Shown here: one piece after another, positions 32,432-40,769 of the stretch | Position numbering within the stretch: position 1 is the stretch's first letter | Layout of the letters: every line of letters begins with the position of its first letter | Assembly: GCA_037176885.1 (NCBI GenBank) | Contig: JAWWNJ010000089.1 | Location: 930,001 to 994,000 of the forward strand | Reading direction: 5' to 3' | DNA from: Favolaschia claudopus | Taxonomy: Eukaryota; Basidiomycota; Agaricomycetes; Agaricales; Mycenaceae | Length of the DNA: 64,000 bases | Notes under the pieces: model-generated | Databases searched by the model: none | Seen by the model: only the letters and a program-made list of their open reading frames with translations | What the model was told of the DNA's origin: nothing | Made by a program: the position numbers and the translations under genes

Positions 32432-33759
32432 TGAAACGCTGACTATAGGGCAACTATGGAAAACACCCAAGAAATGAAAGGAATTAAATCCCTAATCAAA
32501 TCTTAAATATAATCCTAACCACTATGAGATCGACGTGCGAGGTTCGGGGTTCCAGTCCAGTATAGACTGTGGCAATCCAACTATTCTAACACTCAAAATA
32601 TACTAACTAAAGCTTTCGCGATTGCTGACTTTGTACAGAGAATGTCTATACGAGTCCTATGTTGACACAGGAAGTGTGGGTTTCAACAAGGGTTTGAGAT
32701 GTAACTCTTCTCAAGAGGTTTAGGTGTTTAAGTTGCTTGTTAAGCCAATATATTCCACGCGTAAGATGTCCGATAACTGTTTCACGCGTCCCGTAGGTCA
32801 AAAGTTCTTATAATTCCACGCGTAAGTTCCCAAAATTTCCAATATTCCACGCGTACAATTCAAGAGATGATCCAACAGACAATATATATTGACGAAACAA
32901 ACCAAAGAAACAAATAAGCTTCTGGAGTTTATCTCGAATGGAGTCCAACGTCTAGTTGTTCACGAAGCCGACACTGGCTTGACGCTCACAGCTAGAGGAG
33001 GGAATCCACTAGAGTACCAGTACAGGAAACGATGCCTTTTATACCTTTCACTAATAAATAATAAGAGACCGAACAGTTGACAAACGGGTATAATGTGAGA
33101 GAAACTAGGGCCCGCTATGCCCTCGCCCTATCCTTGGTGGCCAGAACAGGAAATAGATCAAAGGTTCATTCAATCCAAGTCCTTACCCCGATCATTATGT
33201 TATGACAGTGGGCCGCAGCGGCCCAATCAATATTGCCCAACTTGGCAGTAATACCCTTGGTATCATTGTCCCTCTTCGGACCTTGCTCCGTGACCGTAAT
33301 ACGGCGGCAGCCAACTCGGCATGACGTGTAGTTCCTTTGTAGGAATATTCTACTTCCGCAAACCCTCGCAATTGGTTTGTAGTATTATTCGTGAAAGCCT
33401 CTTGCCTCCAGGAAACACTCCTTCTGGCCTTTCGGCAGGTTCTTATAAGTCCCAAGTTATATCCCACTCATTCTGCCTTTGGTCGGAACACAGGGCGACT
33501 CCCAATCCTATTCCGGATGGTTAGAGACCTATCGTGATAGGTCTGTTCTGGAATATTATAACTTCCACGCTATACCAGCGCAGTCGTAGACAGTGCCAGA
33601 CCTCCCACTTAGTGTATAATCCTTTAACTGGCCGCTCAGGCAAACGCCAGTCCTCATACGAGCGTATTCCCGTGGTATTTAATGTATTACTCTTTTAATA
33701 CAATAGCACTTGAACTGAAAATGAATAAATTCAGCCCTGGCCCAATACCGGGTCTATCA
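32432..33759 (-). repeat. Long terminal repeat (5' LTR of minus-sense element)
   Basis: It has the same length and apparently the same sequence as 23034-24361, except T to C at 33294. Confidence 0.9.
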
Positions 33760-33960
33760 ACGGAGTTGATATTCTTGACACCGTCGAAGAGGAGGACATC
33801 GTAGAGGATTGGTTCGAGCCTGGATACGCTTGATGAGTGGCATTGAGTGCATGAGCTGAGAGAGAAGCACCAGACGCGAACACGATGAGCGACAAGCATA
33901 ATTGAGTGATTCACAGCGGCGTTTTCGAATACGAGCCTTTTTTGAGCTCGGTGGTGGAAA

Positions 33961-34472
33961 GCAATTGAGCGGTCTGAGACAATGGTCTGGACTACGGAGA
34001 TTTGGCTTGGCGGAATGTGGAAAGTGCAAGCTTCAGGTCGAATAGCAGGACTACGGTGAGGGTATAAGGGAGCTAATAGCTGTCTTCCTTACCTACTGCG
34101 CTTCGAGTGCACTTTGTTGCTCCACCCGTCCGACCACATCCGCTTTCGATGCGTTAATATACACGACCCCAGATATTATTTAGCTGTGCTGCGCCGTTTC
34201 GCTTCTGGTTCGTTGGCGAGAATGGTGCGGCGACACCGCGCGAGCAAGTCGATACATCCAAGCTACTTCGCCGAGTAAGTTGCGAGTGAGCTGACTTTTC
34301 AGACTTTCAGATATCCCTTCTGAATATGTTTTGGGGGGTGTCAAGCAACTTGAAGGACTCTTCAGACTCTACCGTTGCCACCGGTCGTGCACCACTGGCA
34401 GACCTCGGTTGTATAGTTGTCAGATGGTGGTCGAGTTCATCTGGAAACGCATTTTCACAGAATAGAGACTCG
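33961..34472. other. Intergenic region without a supported gene
   Basis: This is the former promoter side of the decayed F-box/LRR-like gene. It ends where CAGAC-rich repeats begin. No gene was recognised. Confidence 0.4.
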
Positions 34473-35340
34473 ATGTCTGCAGTAGACCCTCCCAGACAAG
34501 CAGACGGTTGTAGACAAGGCACAGACCGAGACGCAAGCGGCAGACCACTGTAGACAATGGGTTAAGCGACAGACACTGGTCTCCGCATGGCGCACTTGCC
34601 GTCACCGCCTGATGCAACGTCGGCAAGCTATATCCGGTCGCATCCGTTTCTGCCGGTGCCTCCCTCTCGCGAAATTTTCTCTAAGTCCCTTGCCGACCGT
34701 ATGGCTTGGCTGGCAATATAAAAAGGTGTCGCACCTGCTGCCATTCCCTACGCACTCTTTCACTACTCTTTCCATCTCCCATTTTCACAGCTGCTCTTGG
34801 TTGTTTCATCAGGTATATTTCCCGCCATCCAAGTTATCCTCGCTGCCTCGCTGACACTTCTTCCCTTCAGCCCCTGCAGAATCTCATCGGATTCATCGTC
34901 GACTGCGCTGCTCATTAATCATTGCGCGCACCCGCCGCTTCCCATTATCTTACAATTGCATCTTTCTCTCATATACAATATCTACTGTACACATGCATGT
35001 CCCGTATATAGTGCTCTCAAATTATAATTCTTTTTCCACCATTACTTTTGTCGCGCCTGATTGAATTCGAAGGAAATTCATGCAACGAACCAACAACGAA
35101 TCCATGAAAGCATGAGAGACCGGTTTTGATTGACCGGATGTAAATTTACGAGATCATCCTCCATCAGTCTATGCTGGTCTATGTGTCTATCGGCTAATTT
35201 GCCTCTGTCGGCTAATCTGTGTCTATCGTTCTACGGGTGTCTGCCATAGAAACGGCGTGTCTGCCTCACTCTAGCACAGACAGGGGCCTTTCTGTGGGTC
35301 TGTGGTGTCTGTAGTGTCTGCCACAGACCACTGCAGACAT
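34473..35340. mobile_element. Candidate non-autonomous element with CAGAC-rich inverted ends
   Basis: ATGTCTGCAGT at 34473 is mirrored by ACTGCAGACAT ending at 35340. Beside each end is a field of short CAGAC/TAGAC words (left, to about 34560) or GTCTG/GTCTA words (right, from about 35165). Subterminal arrays of this kind are typical of hAT or CACTA-like transposons. I see no target duplication and no transposase. The interior contains a TATA-like AATATAAAAAGG near 34717 followed by a pyrimidine-rich stretch, which looks like a promoter, but no coding frame follows. Confidence 0.4.
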
Positions 35341-35382
35341 CTGTCGTTTTCCAGATGTTGTCGAAGCAAAGGCACGGGCTGT

Positions 35383-35392
35383 TTCGGCCGAA
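35383..35392 (+). promoter_or_regulatory. TTCGGCCGAA palindrome upstream of F-box fragment
   Basis: This is the same perfect palindrome as at 5612 and 18744, 63 bp upstream of the ATG at 35455. Confidence 0.5.
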
Positions 35393-35454
35393 ACGCGGCA
35401 TCGTCAACGCGGCCGTCAGAATTCTTGGTTTTCTACCACTATCCTCCTTCGCCC

Positions 35455-35482
35455 ATGGCGCGGAACCCCGCTATCTCACACA
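35455..35482 (+). pseudogene. 5' fragment of an F-box-like gene
   Basis: The codons for MARNPAIS match the starts of the F-box paralogues (MSRNPAIS in 4250-5554), and the upstream palindrome is conserved. Homology stops after the serine codon, where the 73-bp satellite begins. I see no continuation of this gene on the other side of the satellite. Confidence 0.65.
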
Positions 35483-35483
35483 C

Positions 35484-36000
35484 CGGAAAAAACAAAATTT
35501 TAATATAGTCAAAAACGCCCCTCAAATGGGCTCAATTTAGTATAACATTTGTAACGAGAGTAAAGGAAAACATTTATATTGTACCAAAAGACACCCGAAA
35601 TTGTAAGGATTTGGTATACATAATAGAGCAAAGGCAATGGAGGCCATTTAAGTGACGCCAAAAGCTGCGTGAAAAGGGAAGGATTTGGAGGCAGTTTTAG
35701 ACAGCCTCAAAGGAGCCCATTGAGCCATTGCCAAAAGGCGTCCCAAATTGGCGAAATTTGGGGTCGCTTTTAGGCAAAGCACAAAGGAGCCCTTTTAGCG
35801 CGTCTGAAAGCAACCCCAAATGCTTGGCATTTGGAACGCCTTTCAGACACTCTAAAAGGCCAGCATTTAGGAAACGCCAAAAGGCGTCCCAAATGGACAC
35901 CATTTGGCGACCGTTTTAGGTAAGCCCAAAAGTGGCCCATTTTATTTTTCTAAATGTTTGTCTAAATGGAGCCCTTTTAGGCATACCCCAGGGTACACCC
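35484..36000. repeat. Satellite of about seven 73-bp self-complementary units
   Basis: CCAAAAG-like unit starts fall at about 35510, 35584, 35658, 35731, 35804 and 35877, i.e. every 73-74 bp. The three best-preserved units each have a central inverted repeat: CCCAAATT/AAATTTGGG (centre 35752), CCAAATGC/GCATTTGG (centre 35825) and CCAAATGG/CCATTTGG (centre 35898). The middle unit extends to a nested hairpin with CCTTTTAG/CTAAAAGG and GTCTGAAAG/CTTTCAGAC arms. No protein-coding frame is supported. Confidence 0.75.
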
Positions 36001-36039
36001 TGAGGTGCACCTCCGGGTAGTACCCGCGGGTGCACCTCA
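36001..36039. repeat. Perfect nested hairpin at the satellite edge
   Basis: TGAGGTGCACC (36001-36011) pairs with GGTGCACCTCA (36029-36039), and inside it GGGTA (36015-36019) pairs with TACCC (36021-36025). It immediately follows the 73-bp satellite. Confidence 0.65.
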
Positions 36040-36896
36040 TACTCTCAGCAGGTCGTATAGAGAAACTGTATTTATTTATTCCAGTAATCTACGTTGGTGT
36101 ACGCTTAACAGTACCGCTGTTGCCATCGGGTTTCTCTACGAGGGAGGGGAGGAGTCTATTGTACCCTCCCATGGCTGGGCGGCTGGAGATATGTACGGAC
36201 GCCTTCGAGTAAAGGAGGGCCATGAGATTAGCGTCTGGGGAGTCGGCAAAAGAGCGCATGCGTACCAGGTTTGTACTCAATCGACGTTGTTACGTCGCCT
36301 CTATAGACGCCGCTCAACCTCTCGACCTCCGACCCTAGCATCACTACAGCTCAGCGCACCGGAGACGCAATCCTCCACTGACGTTGCCGAACTACTCGGA
36401 CTTCGTCTTCCTAGCTGCAGGTCACCGGAGTATTTCTTGGGTATCTGATCCGCCGAAATTCGAGACGGGGAGGGGCTGCGTACTCGATGCCAAGTCGTTG
36501 AGCCCCATTCGAGAGGGGAGGTTCGCGGAGGCGCTGGATGAAGGCAAGGAGCTAGTGGCCCTCGACGAAGAGGCAGCGCTCGAGCTACGAACGCTCGAGG
36601 AGGAGCTGACGCGCATTGAAGATGAAGGCATCGAGCTGCTAGAGCGCGAAGATGAGATTGCACTCGAACTGCGGACGCTGGATGCCGACACAGAGCTACT
36701 AACACGGGAGGAGGAAGCAACGCTTGAGCTGCGTACGCTAGAAGAGCTCGAGCGCGAGATCGACGCGGAAGACGAAGCTACGGAACTTGCCCGAGATGAC
36801 GACGGGGCGCTTAAGCTGCGAGTACTGGACGAGCTGGCACGCGATGAGGAAATGATGCTTGAGCTTCGTGCGCTGGATGATGGGACCGAGCTGCTT

Positions 36897-36901
36897 GCGC
36901 G
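36897..36901. repeat. 5-bp target-site duplication of the gypsy element (left)
   Basis: GCGCG is repeated at 49524-49528. A 5-bp duplication is typical of Ty3/gypsy integrases. Confidence 0.8.
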
Positions 36902-37385
36902 TGCGAGGAGTCGCTCGCTAACGGGACTTCAAGCACTCAAAGGGACGCGACGAGCTTTGTGGTAAGACCCAGAAACGGTCGAATATATTGACTTACAATC
37001 TACAGACGAATGCTCGTGCTATAGATGTAAAAGGATAACCCTCTTTGAATGCTCAAGAGAGGGGGAGCTGATTACAGCTGATAACGAGCTTCAAAGTAAT
37101 AGTCAGTAAACTAGCTGAGAGATAGAACTTATCTCTCTATGATATTCCTTTTAACCTAACTCCCGTACCTCTCCCAAGCTCGGAGTTACTCAACGAAGCT
37201 TGAAGAGGTTAAGTGGGTGATGGTTTGGTGATAAGAAAGATAGATTCACGTGATATGTGACTACTTGTTACATTGTAACGATATGTCACTACTTTGCTAA
37301 TTTTACAAGTACGAGCGGTAAGAAGATATTCATAGTAAGTCAAAATTTAAAGTCCCTGGGGTTATAAAGCTTCAGATACCTTACA
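36902..37385 (-). repeat. 3' LTR of gypsy element
   Basis: This 484-bp repeat has TG..CA ends and is apparently identical to 49040-49523. Confidence 0.92.
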
Positions 37386-37403
37386 GAGCCCCCCTATCTT
37401 CTG
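37386..37403 (-). promoter_or_regulatory. Polypurine tract of gypsy element
   Basis: On the minus strand AGAAGATAGGGGGGCTC ends directly at the 3' LTR start TGTAAGG, the expected position for plus-strand priming. Confidence 0.7.
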
Positions 37404-37411
37404 TTGCGCGA

Positions 37412-40315
37412 TTAGTTCAAAATTTCGGGCAGAACGATCTCGGATATGTCTTGATCACGCCAATCCACCGGGAAGTATTCATTGAATAGTCGATTACCCG
37501 CCTCCCAATCAGAAGGCTGAGGGACTTGGGCGCGAATAGCATCCTCTCGCAGTCGAGCGGCGTTGACCTCGCCGTTTCGGAAGAAAGTATGCCAATTGCC
37601 ACGGGTCCTCCAAACAATCTTGGGGTTTGAAGTACGGAATAGACCCTTCTTGACAGACTCCAAGACGCCGTAGGCTTGGGCGGACAAGTACCCGTTCATC
37701 ACCCAGGTAGCGTCTTCAAAGACTTCCGCGGGCGGCCACAAGGTACGATCAGAGTCTTGATCCGTTCCGGGAATATGGCCCAAGAGCATTCCGATCTCAC
37801 TCTGACTGACGCTATCCAAAGTATAGAATTCACTTGTGCCCGCGTCGAAGAGACGGGTTTCTCCTTTGTCGAAGTGAGTGACTTGCAAACTTGGGCCTTC
37901 AGCGAACCCTTGTACCAATTCAGGGTAATATAGGCTTGCTACGAATCGGTAAACCCCCCCCATCCTGATGAACGCTACTGATTCAGGGCGTCTTAACAGG
38001 GTGTGGATCCGTACGAGGTAGTCGGTGTACGTCGCCACTTCCCCGTTCCTATTGTGTACGAGCGGTTCATCGACATATCCTGGACGATAGAGAGCCGACA
38101 AAGTGGTTCGTAGGAGCGCGGAGATGGGAAGGTCGTTAATCTTACGCACGTCTGCGCGTTTCAAGCATATTTCGAACGGAATGGCATGACGGATGGCCAA
38201 AGCGAGTAAGTCTTTGAATTCTTCGATGTGGCGATTCCGCGCAGCTAGTATTTTCATTCGCCAGTATGATCTCTCGTCGGGAAAGGATATACGAGAGTTG
38301 GTAAGCCATCCATCGTCCCAAGCTAACTGAATCGGCGGATACACAGGATCAGTCTCCAGGATTTTCGTTGCCCACGCGAGGATTTCCGCCATAGCTCGTT
38401 CCTCCGCTGATCTGTGTGACCAGGATGACGACGAGGACGGTAGTGCAGGGTAAGCGGTTCCCCTGTCCCCTATGAGCTCCGGTAAATTCCCGCGAGACGC
38501 TGAAAGAGGCAGGATTTCGTGGCTTCCCAGCCTAGTAGGCGATAACCCGTGGCGACGGTATTCAGCCGCTCTATCCGACAATTCATCGTCTGGCGTTACG
38601 GGACTGGTTGTACCCGATAATCCTTCGGCAACACGATGAACCCATTCGTTGGTATATATCCTTCCCGCTCTTTCCAACGAGCTGTCCACGGCTTCCAACT
38701 CGCTCGTAGAAACGAGGGTATCCATTCCCATTCTGTGAAGCAGCGAGCTCCTCTGATAATGAGGTACGCTCTCAATCGTTCCAGTAGATCCGACTGATCC
38801 TTCGGATTTGTGTCTTTTAGCAGGAGGTTCTTCTAAGAGAGGCGCCTCGCGGTGAACCGTAGAAGGAGCGCTCATCGATGAGCGGAATGTCTCGAGTCCG
38901 CTGTAAGAGCTGAAGACTTGTCCTGGACGAGGTGCGTATACTATCCTTGTCTTTTCTCGAACTAATATAGTGCTCTCATAGTATACCGATTTCTCGCGAA
39001 CAGGATCCTCTTCGTAATTTTCAGCGAACGCGGACAGAGGATTGACGTGCATCGTGGGTTGACGGCGAGAGAAGGGAGGTTCATCTGTCGAGATGGGGTC
39101 CTGCCGGTAGTAAGTGTAGACCCCTCCACCTCCTACGTTATGTCGTCTCTCGAAACATTTGAATCGTTCCGACGCGACGCGTATTTCGATGGCATCAAGC
39201 AAAATCCTCAAAGCAAATCCTCCGAAGTCCAGCATACCGTGCTGTTCTTTAGGCCCAGTCCTGAAAGTCGTCGTTGGTTTAGCGTCCGCGACCTTCCCGG
39301 CTCTAACGATTTGAAAGAACCAATCAGACCCCTCCCATCGCTCCTTCCATTTTCCGCTGCTAGGGAGGTCCGTGAACTCGTGGACGCCGTCCGGGTCCCT
39401 TAAGATTAATTCTTCAGCTTCAGCCCACAATGTTGGCGAGATTCGAAAGTAACGATCCTTCCCGCTCATGTCGTCCGTCCAAGTGAAGTAGACAGGGACT
39501 TCATGGGTAATGAAATGCAGCAAGTTGGTTTCGTGAAAGTCGCGGGGAAGATGGTAGATCACTCCCACTTTCTGGCGCTCCCCGAGACGAAGGCTTTTAA
39601 TGAATTCAAGATCTCCGGGAGCCAGCTTGTACTGCGTAAAGTCGGCGACGGAAGAGAACCAAGTAAGAAATCCTATGCATGAGACGACGTATTTTTTAGC
39701 TTCATCGATAGCCTCCAACGCTTCCTCGTCTGAATTCTTAGGTTGAAGCAGGACAGCCAAAGCGGGCTCGGGCGGAATGGGTCCGACGAGTTCTGGTTTA
39801 CCGCGCATGCAGTACCAAGGGCTATTAGTCGCCACAAATTTAGCGATCTGATAGAGCTTGTTGGCAGTCCATACAGCCCGGTCAGCCCAAGAACGCTGGA
39901 TCCAACATCCAGAGAAGGCGCGTAGAGTTCTCATATCATCTGATGCTTCGCTATTTCCTCCAGGGATGTCGATATACTCATCAATGATATGAACACGATC
40001 GTTGGACCATGCGAAAGCGACAGGATCCTTCAACCCATTGAAAGGAGGAGAGGAAGGAAGCGCGGCAGGGGAGCACCAACTCAACCAGTGTTCGCTCCTG
40101 CGGTTCCAAACCGGCATCTTACGGAAATCAAATAACTTCTTCACATCCGAGTGGGTGTCAGGATGCAGGAGCCTCGGCGGGTCGCTCATGTACTCGGCGA
40201 CGTAGGGCGGCAGCACTGAAGGATCGGAGAGAAAAGACCCAAAAACGACTCCATTAACGGCGGTCCATTGCGGTATCACATACGAGCCATTCCGAGACCT
40301 AGGGAAATCTTCCAT
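37412..40315 (-). CDS. ORF3 of gypsy element, homologue of a resident host gene (967 aa)
   Basis: This is an uninterrupted frame between pol and the 3' LTR, in the same orientation. It shares ordered landmarks with the host-type protein at 53399-56655: VPVYFTWTDD against IPLYFSWGPL in the middle; GGVYRFVASLYYPELVQ against GGVIGRIAREEVCDE near the C terminus; and a later TLWPPAEVFEDATW against SWWPKPNAWQKGN. It has no signal peptide, transmembrane segment or furin-like site, so an envelope role is not supported. The family is known to me only as large uncharacterised Agaricomycete proteins. It begins MEDFPRSRNGSYVIPQW. It may be a transduced cellular gene copy, or the cellular family may derive from such elements. 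Confidence 0.7.
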   Translation of the reverse strand: MEDFPRSRNGSYVIPQWTAVNGVVFGSFLSDPSVLPPYVAEYMSDPPRLLHPDTHSDVKKLFDFRKMPVWNRRSEHWLSWCSPAALPSSPPFNGLKDPVAFAWSNDRVHIIDEYIDIPGGNSEASDDMRTLRAFSGCWIQRSWADRAVWTANKLYQIAKFVATNSPWYCMRGKPELVGPIPPEPALAVLLQPKNSDEEALEAIDEAKKYVVSCIGFLTWFSSVADFTQYKLAPGDLEFIKSLRLGERQKVGVIYHLPRDFHETNLLHFITHEVPVYFTWTDDMSGKDRYFRISPTLWAEAEELILRDPDGVHEFTDLPSSGKWKERWEGSDWFFQIVRAGKVADAKPTTTFRTGPKEQHGMLDFGGFALRILLDAIEIRVASERFKCFERRHNVGGGGVYTYYRQDPISTDEPPFSRRQPTMHVNPLSAFAENYEEDPVREKSVYYESTILVREKTRIVYAPRPGQVFSSYSGLETFRSSMSAPSTVHREAPLLEEPPAKRHKSEGSVGSTGTIESVPHYQRSSLLHRMGMDTLVSTSELEAVDSSLERAGRIYTNEWVHRVAEGLSGTTSPVTPDDELSDRAAEYRRHGLSPTRLGSHEILPLSASRGNLPELIGDRGTAYPALPSSSSSWSHRSAEERAMAEILAWATKILETDPVYPPIQLAWDDGWLTNSRISFPDERSYWRMKILAARNRHIEEFKDLLALAIRHAIPFEICLKRADVRKINDLPISALLRTTLSALYRPGYVDEPLVHNRNGEVATYTDYLVRIHTLLRRPESVAFIRMGGVYRFVASLYYPELVQGFAEGPSLQVTHFDKGETRLFDAGTSEFYTLDSVSQSEIGMLLGHIPGTDQDSDRTLWPPAEVFEDATWVMNGYLSAQAYGVLESVKKGLFRTSNPKIVWRTRGNWHTFFRNGEVNAARLREDAIRAQVPQPSDWEAGNRLFNEYFPVDWRDQDISEIVLPEILN

Positions 40316-40769
40316 ATTGCTCTGGAGTTATCGAGATAACGGATCGAATGCTCGAGTCCGCTAGCGCTCGCCAAGAAAACCACCCGATCGAATTCTCGAG
40401 TCGGTTGATAGTCTAGGGACAGAGAATAGGAGATAGAGTAGAGGCGCAGATAGGAAAGTAAAGAAAGAGAATAGTAGGTCTTGAGATAGAGAGACGGAGA
40501 GAGGGAAATGATAGAATCCAGTCGGAAGTCGTCCCATTCTTGTTTAAATGAGGGGCGACAGTGAACACGAGGGAGCCCCGGGCTCAGTTGAAGGAGCACA
40601 CCAGTGTGCGGGTGAGAGAGTAGACAGCGGAAGCATTGAATTCGACCAACACAAGAGAGTCGCCATCACCCAGGAATCCGGCCACGAGTAATAGCGTAGG
40701 AAAGGAAGAGAAAGGTGAGAAGAGTGGTATGAGCCCGGCCCGCGCTGCCCAGTACAGCCACTTCTGTCA

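Larger units (their letters stand above)
23034..33759 (-). mobile_element. Large LTR retroelement without gag-pol, carrying three antisense genes
   Basis: Two 1328-bp direct repeats (23034-24361 and 32432-33759) begin TGAAACGCTG and end GGTCTATCA. They enclose 8070 bp and are flanked by a 4-bp duplication, ACGG (AACGG if the terminal A is shared). On the minus strand, AAAAGGGGAGA abuts the left repeat as polypurine tract, and TGGAGCCCACCGCGAGG lies two bases inside the right repeat as primer-binding site; the element is therefore transcribed leftward. I find no protease, reverse transcriptase, RNase H or integrase motif on either strand. The interior carries three spliced plus-strand genes (24759, 28566, 29840). 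I noticed a single base difference between the repeats (23896 against 33294), so the insertion is recent. Confidence 0.88.
22300..33960 (-). pseudogene. Decayed homologue of the 6421 gene, split by the LTR element
   Basis: The right part (33760-33960, minus strand) matches exon 1 and the start of exon 2 of the 6421-7450 gene (LVAHRVRVW, an intron, then LEPILYDVLLFDGV). The left part (22300-23033) continues it (FLLYSSPFPLK, FLHRCPGI, then DYYMPVQKR). ACGG borders the insert on both sides (23030-23033, 33760-33763). The copy already lacks the initiating ATG region and has small deletions breaking the frame near 22900, so it was probably a pseudogene when the LTR element landed, or has decayed since. 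Confidence 0.8.

Noticed and set aside
34604..35027. Small secreted-protein gene after the TATA-like box
   Set aside because: No ATG-initiated frame follows the pyrimidine stretch within a plausible distance; apparent hydrophobic peptides begin at non-ATG codons.
35484..36000. CRISPR-like array
   Set aside because: The regular spacing comes from contiguous self-complementary units without unique spacers, and this is eukaryotic DNA.
37412..40315. Gypsy ORF3 as an envelope protein
   Set aside because: There is no signal peptide, fusion-peptide-like or transmembrane segment; its landmarks match the resident 53399 family instead.
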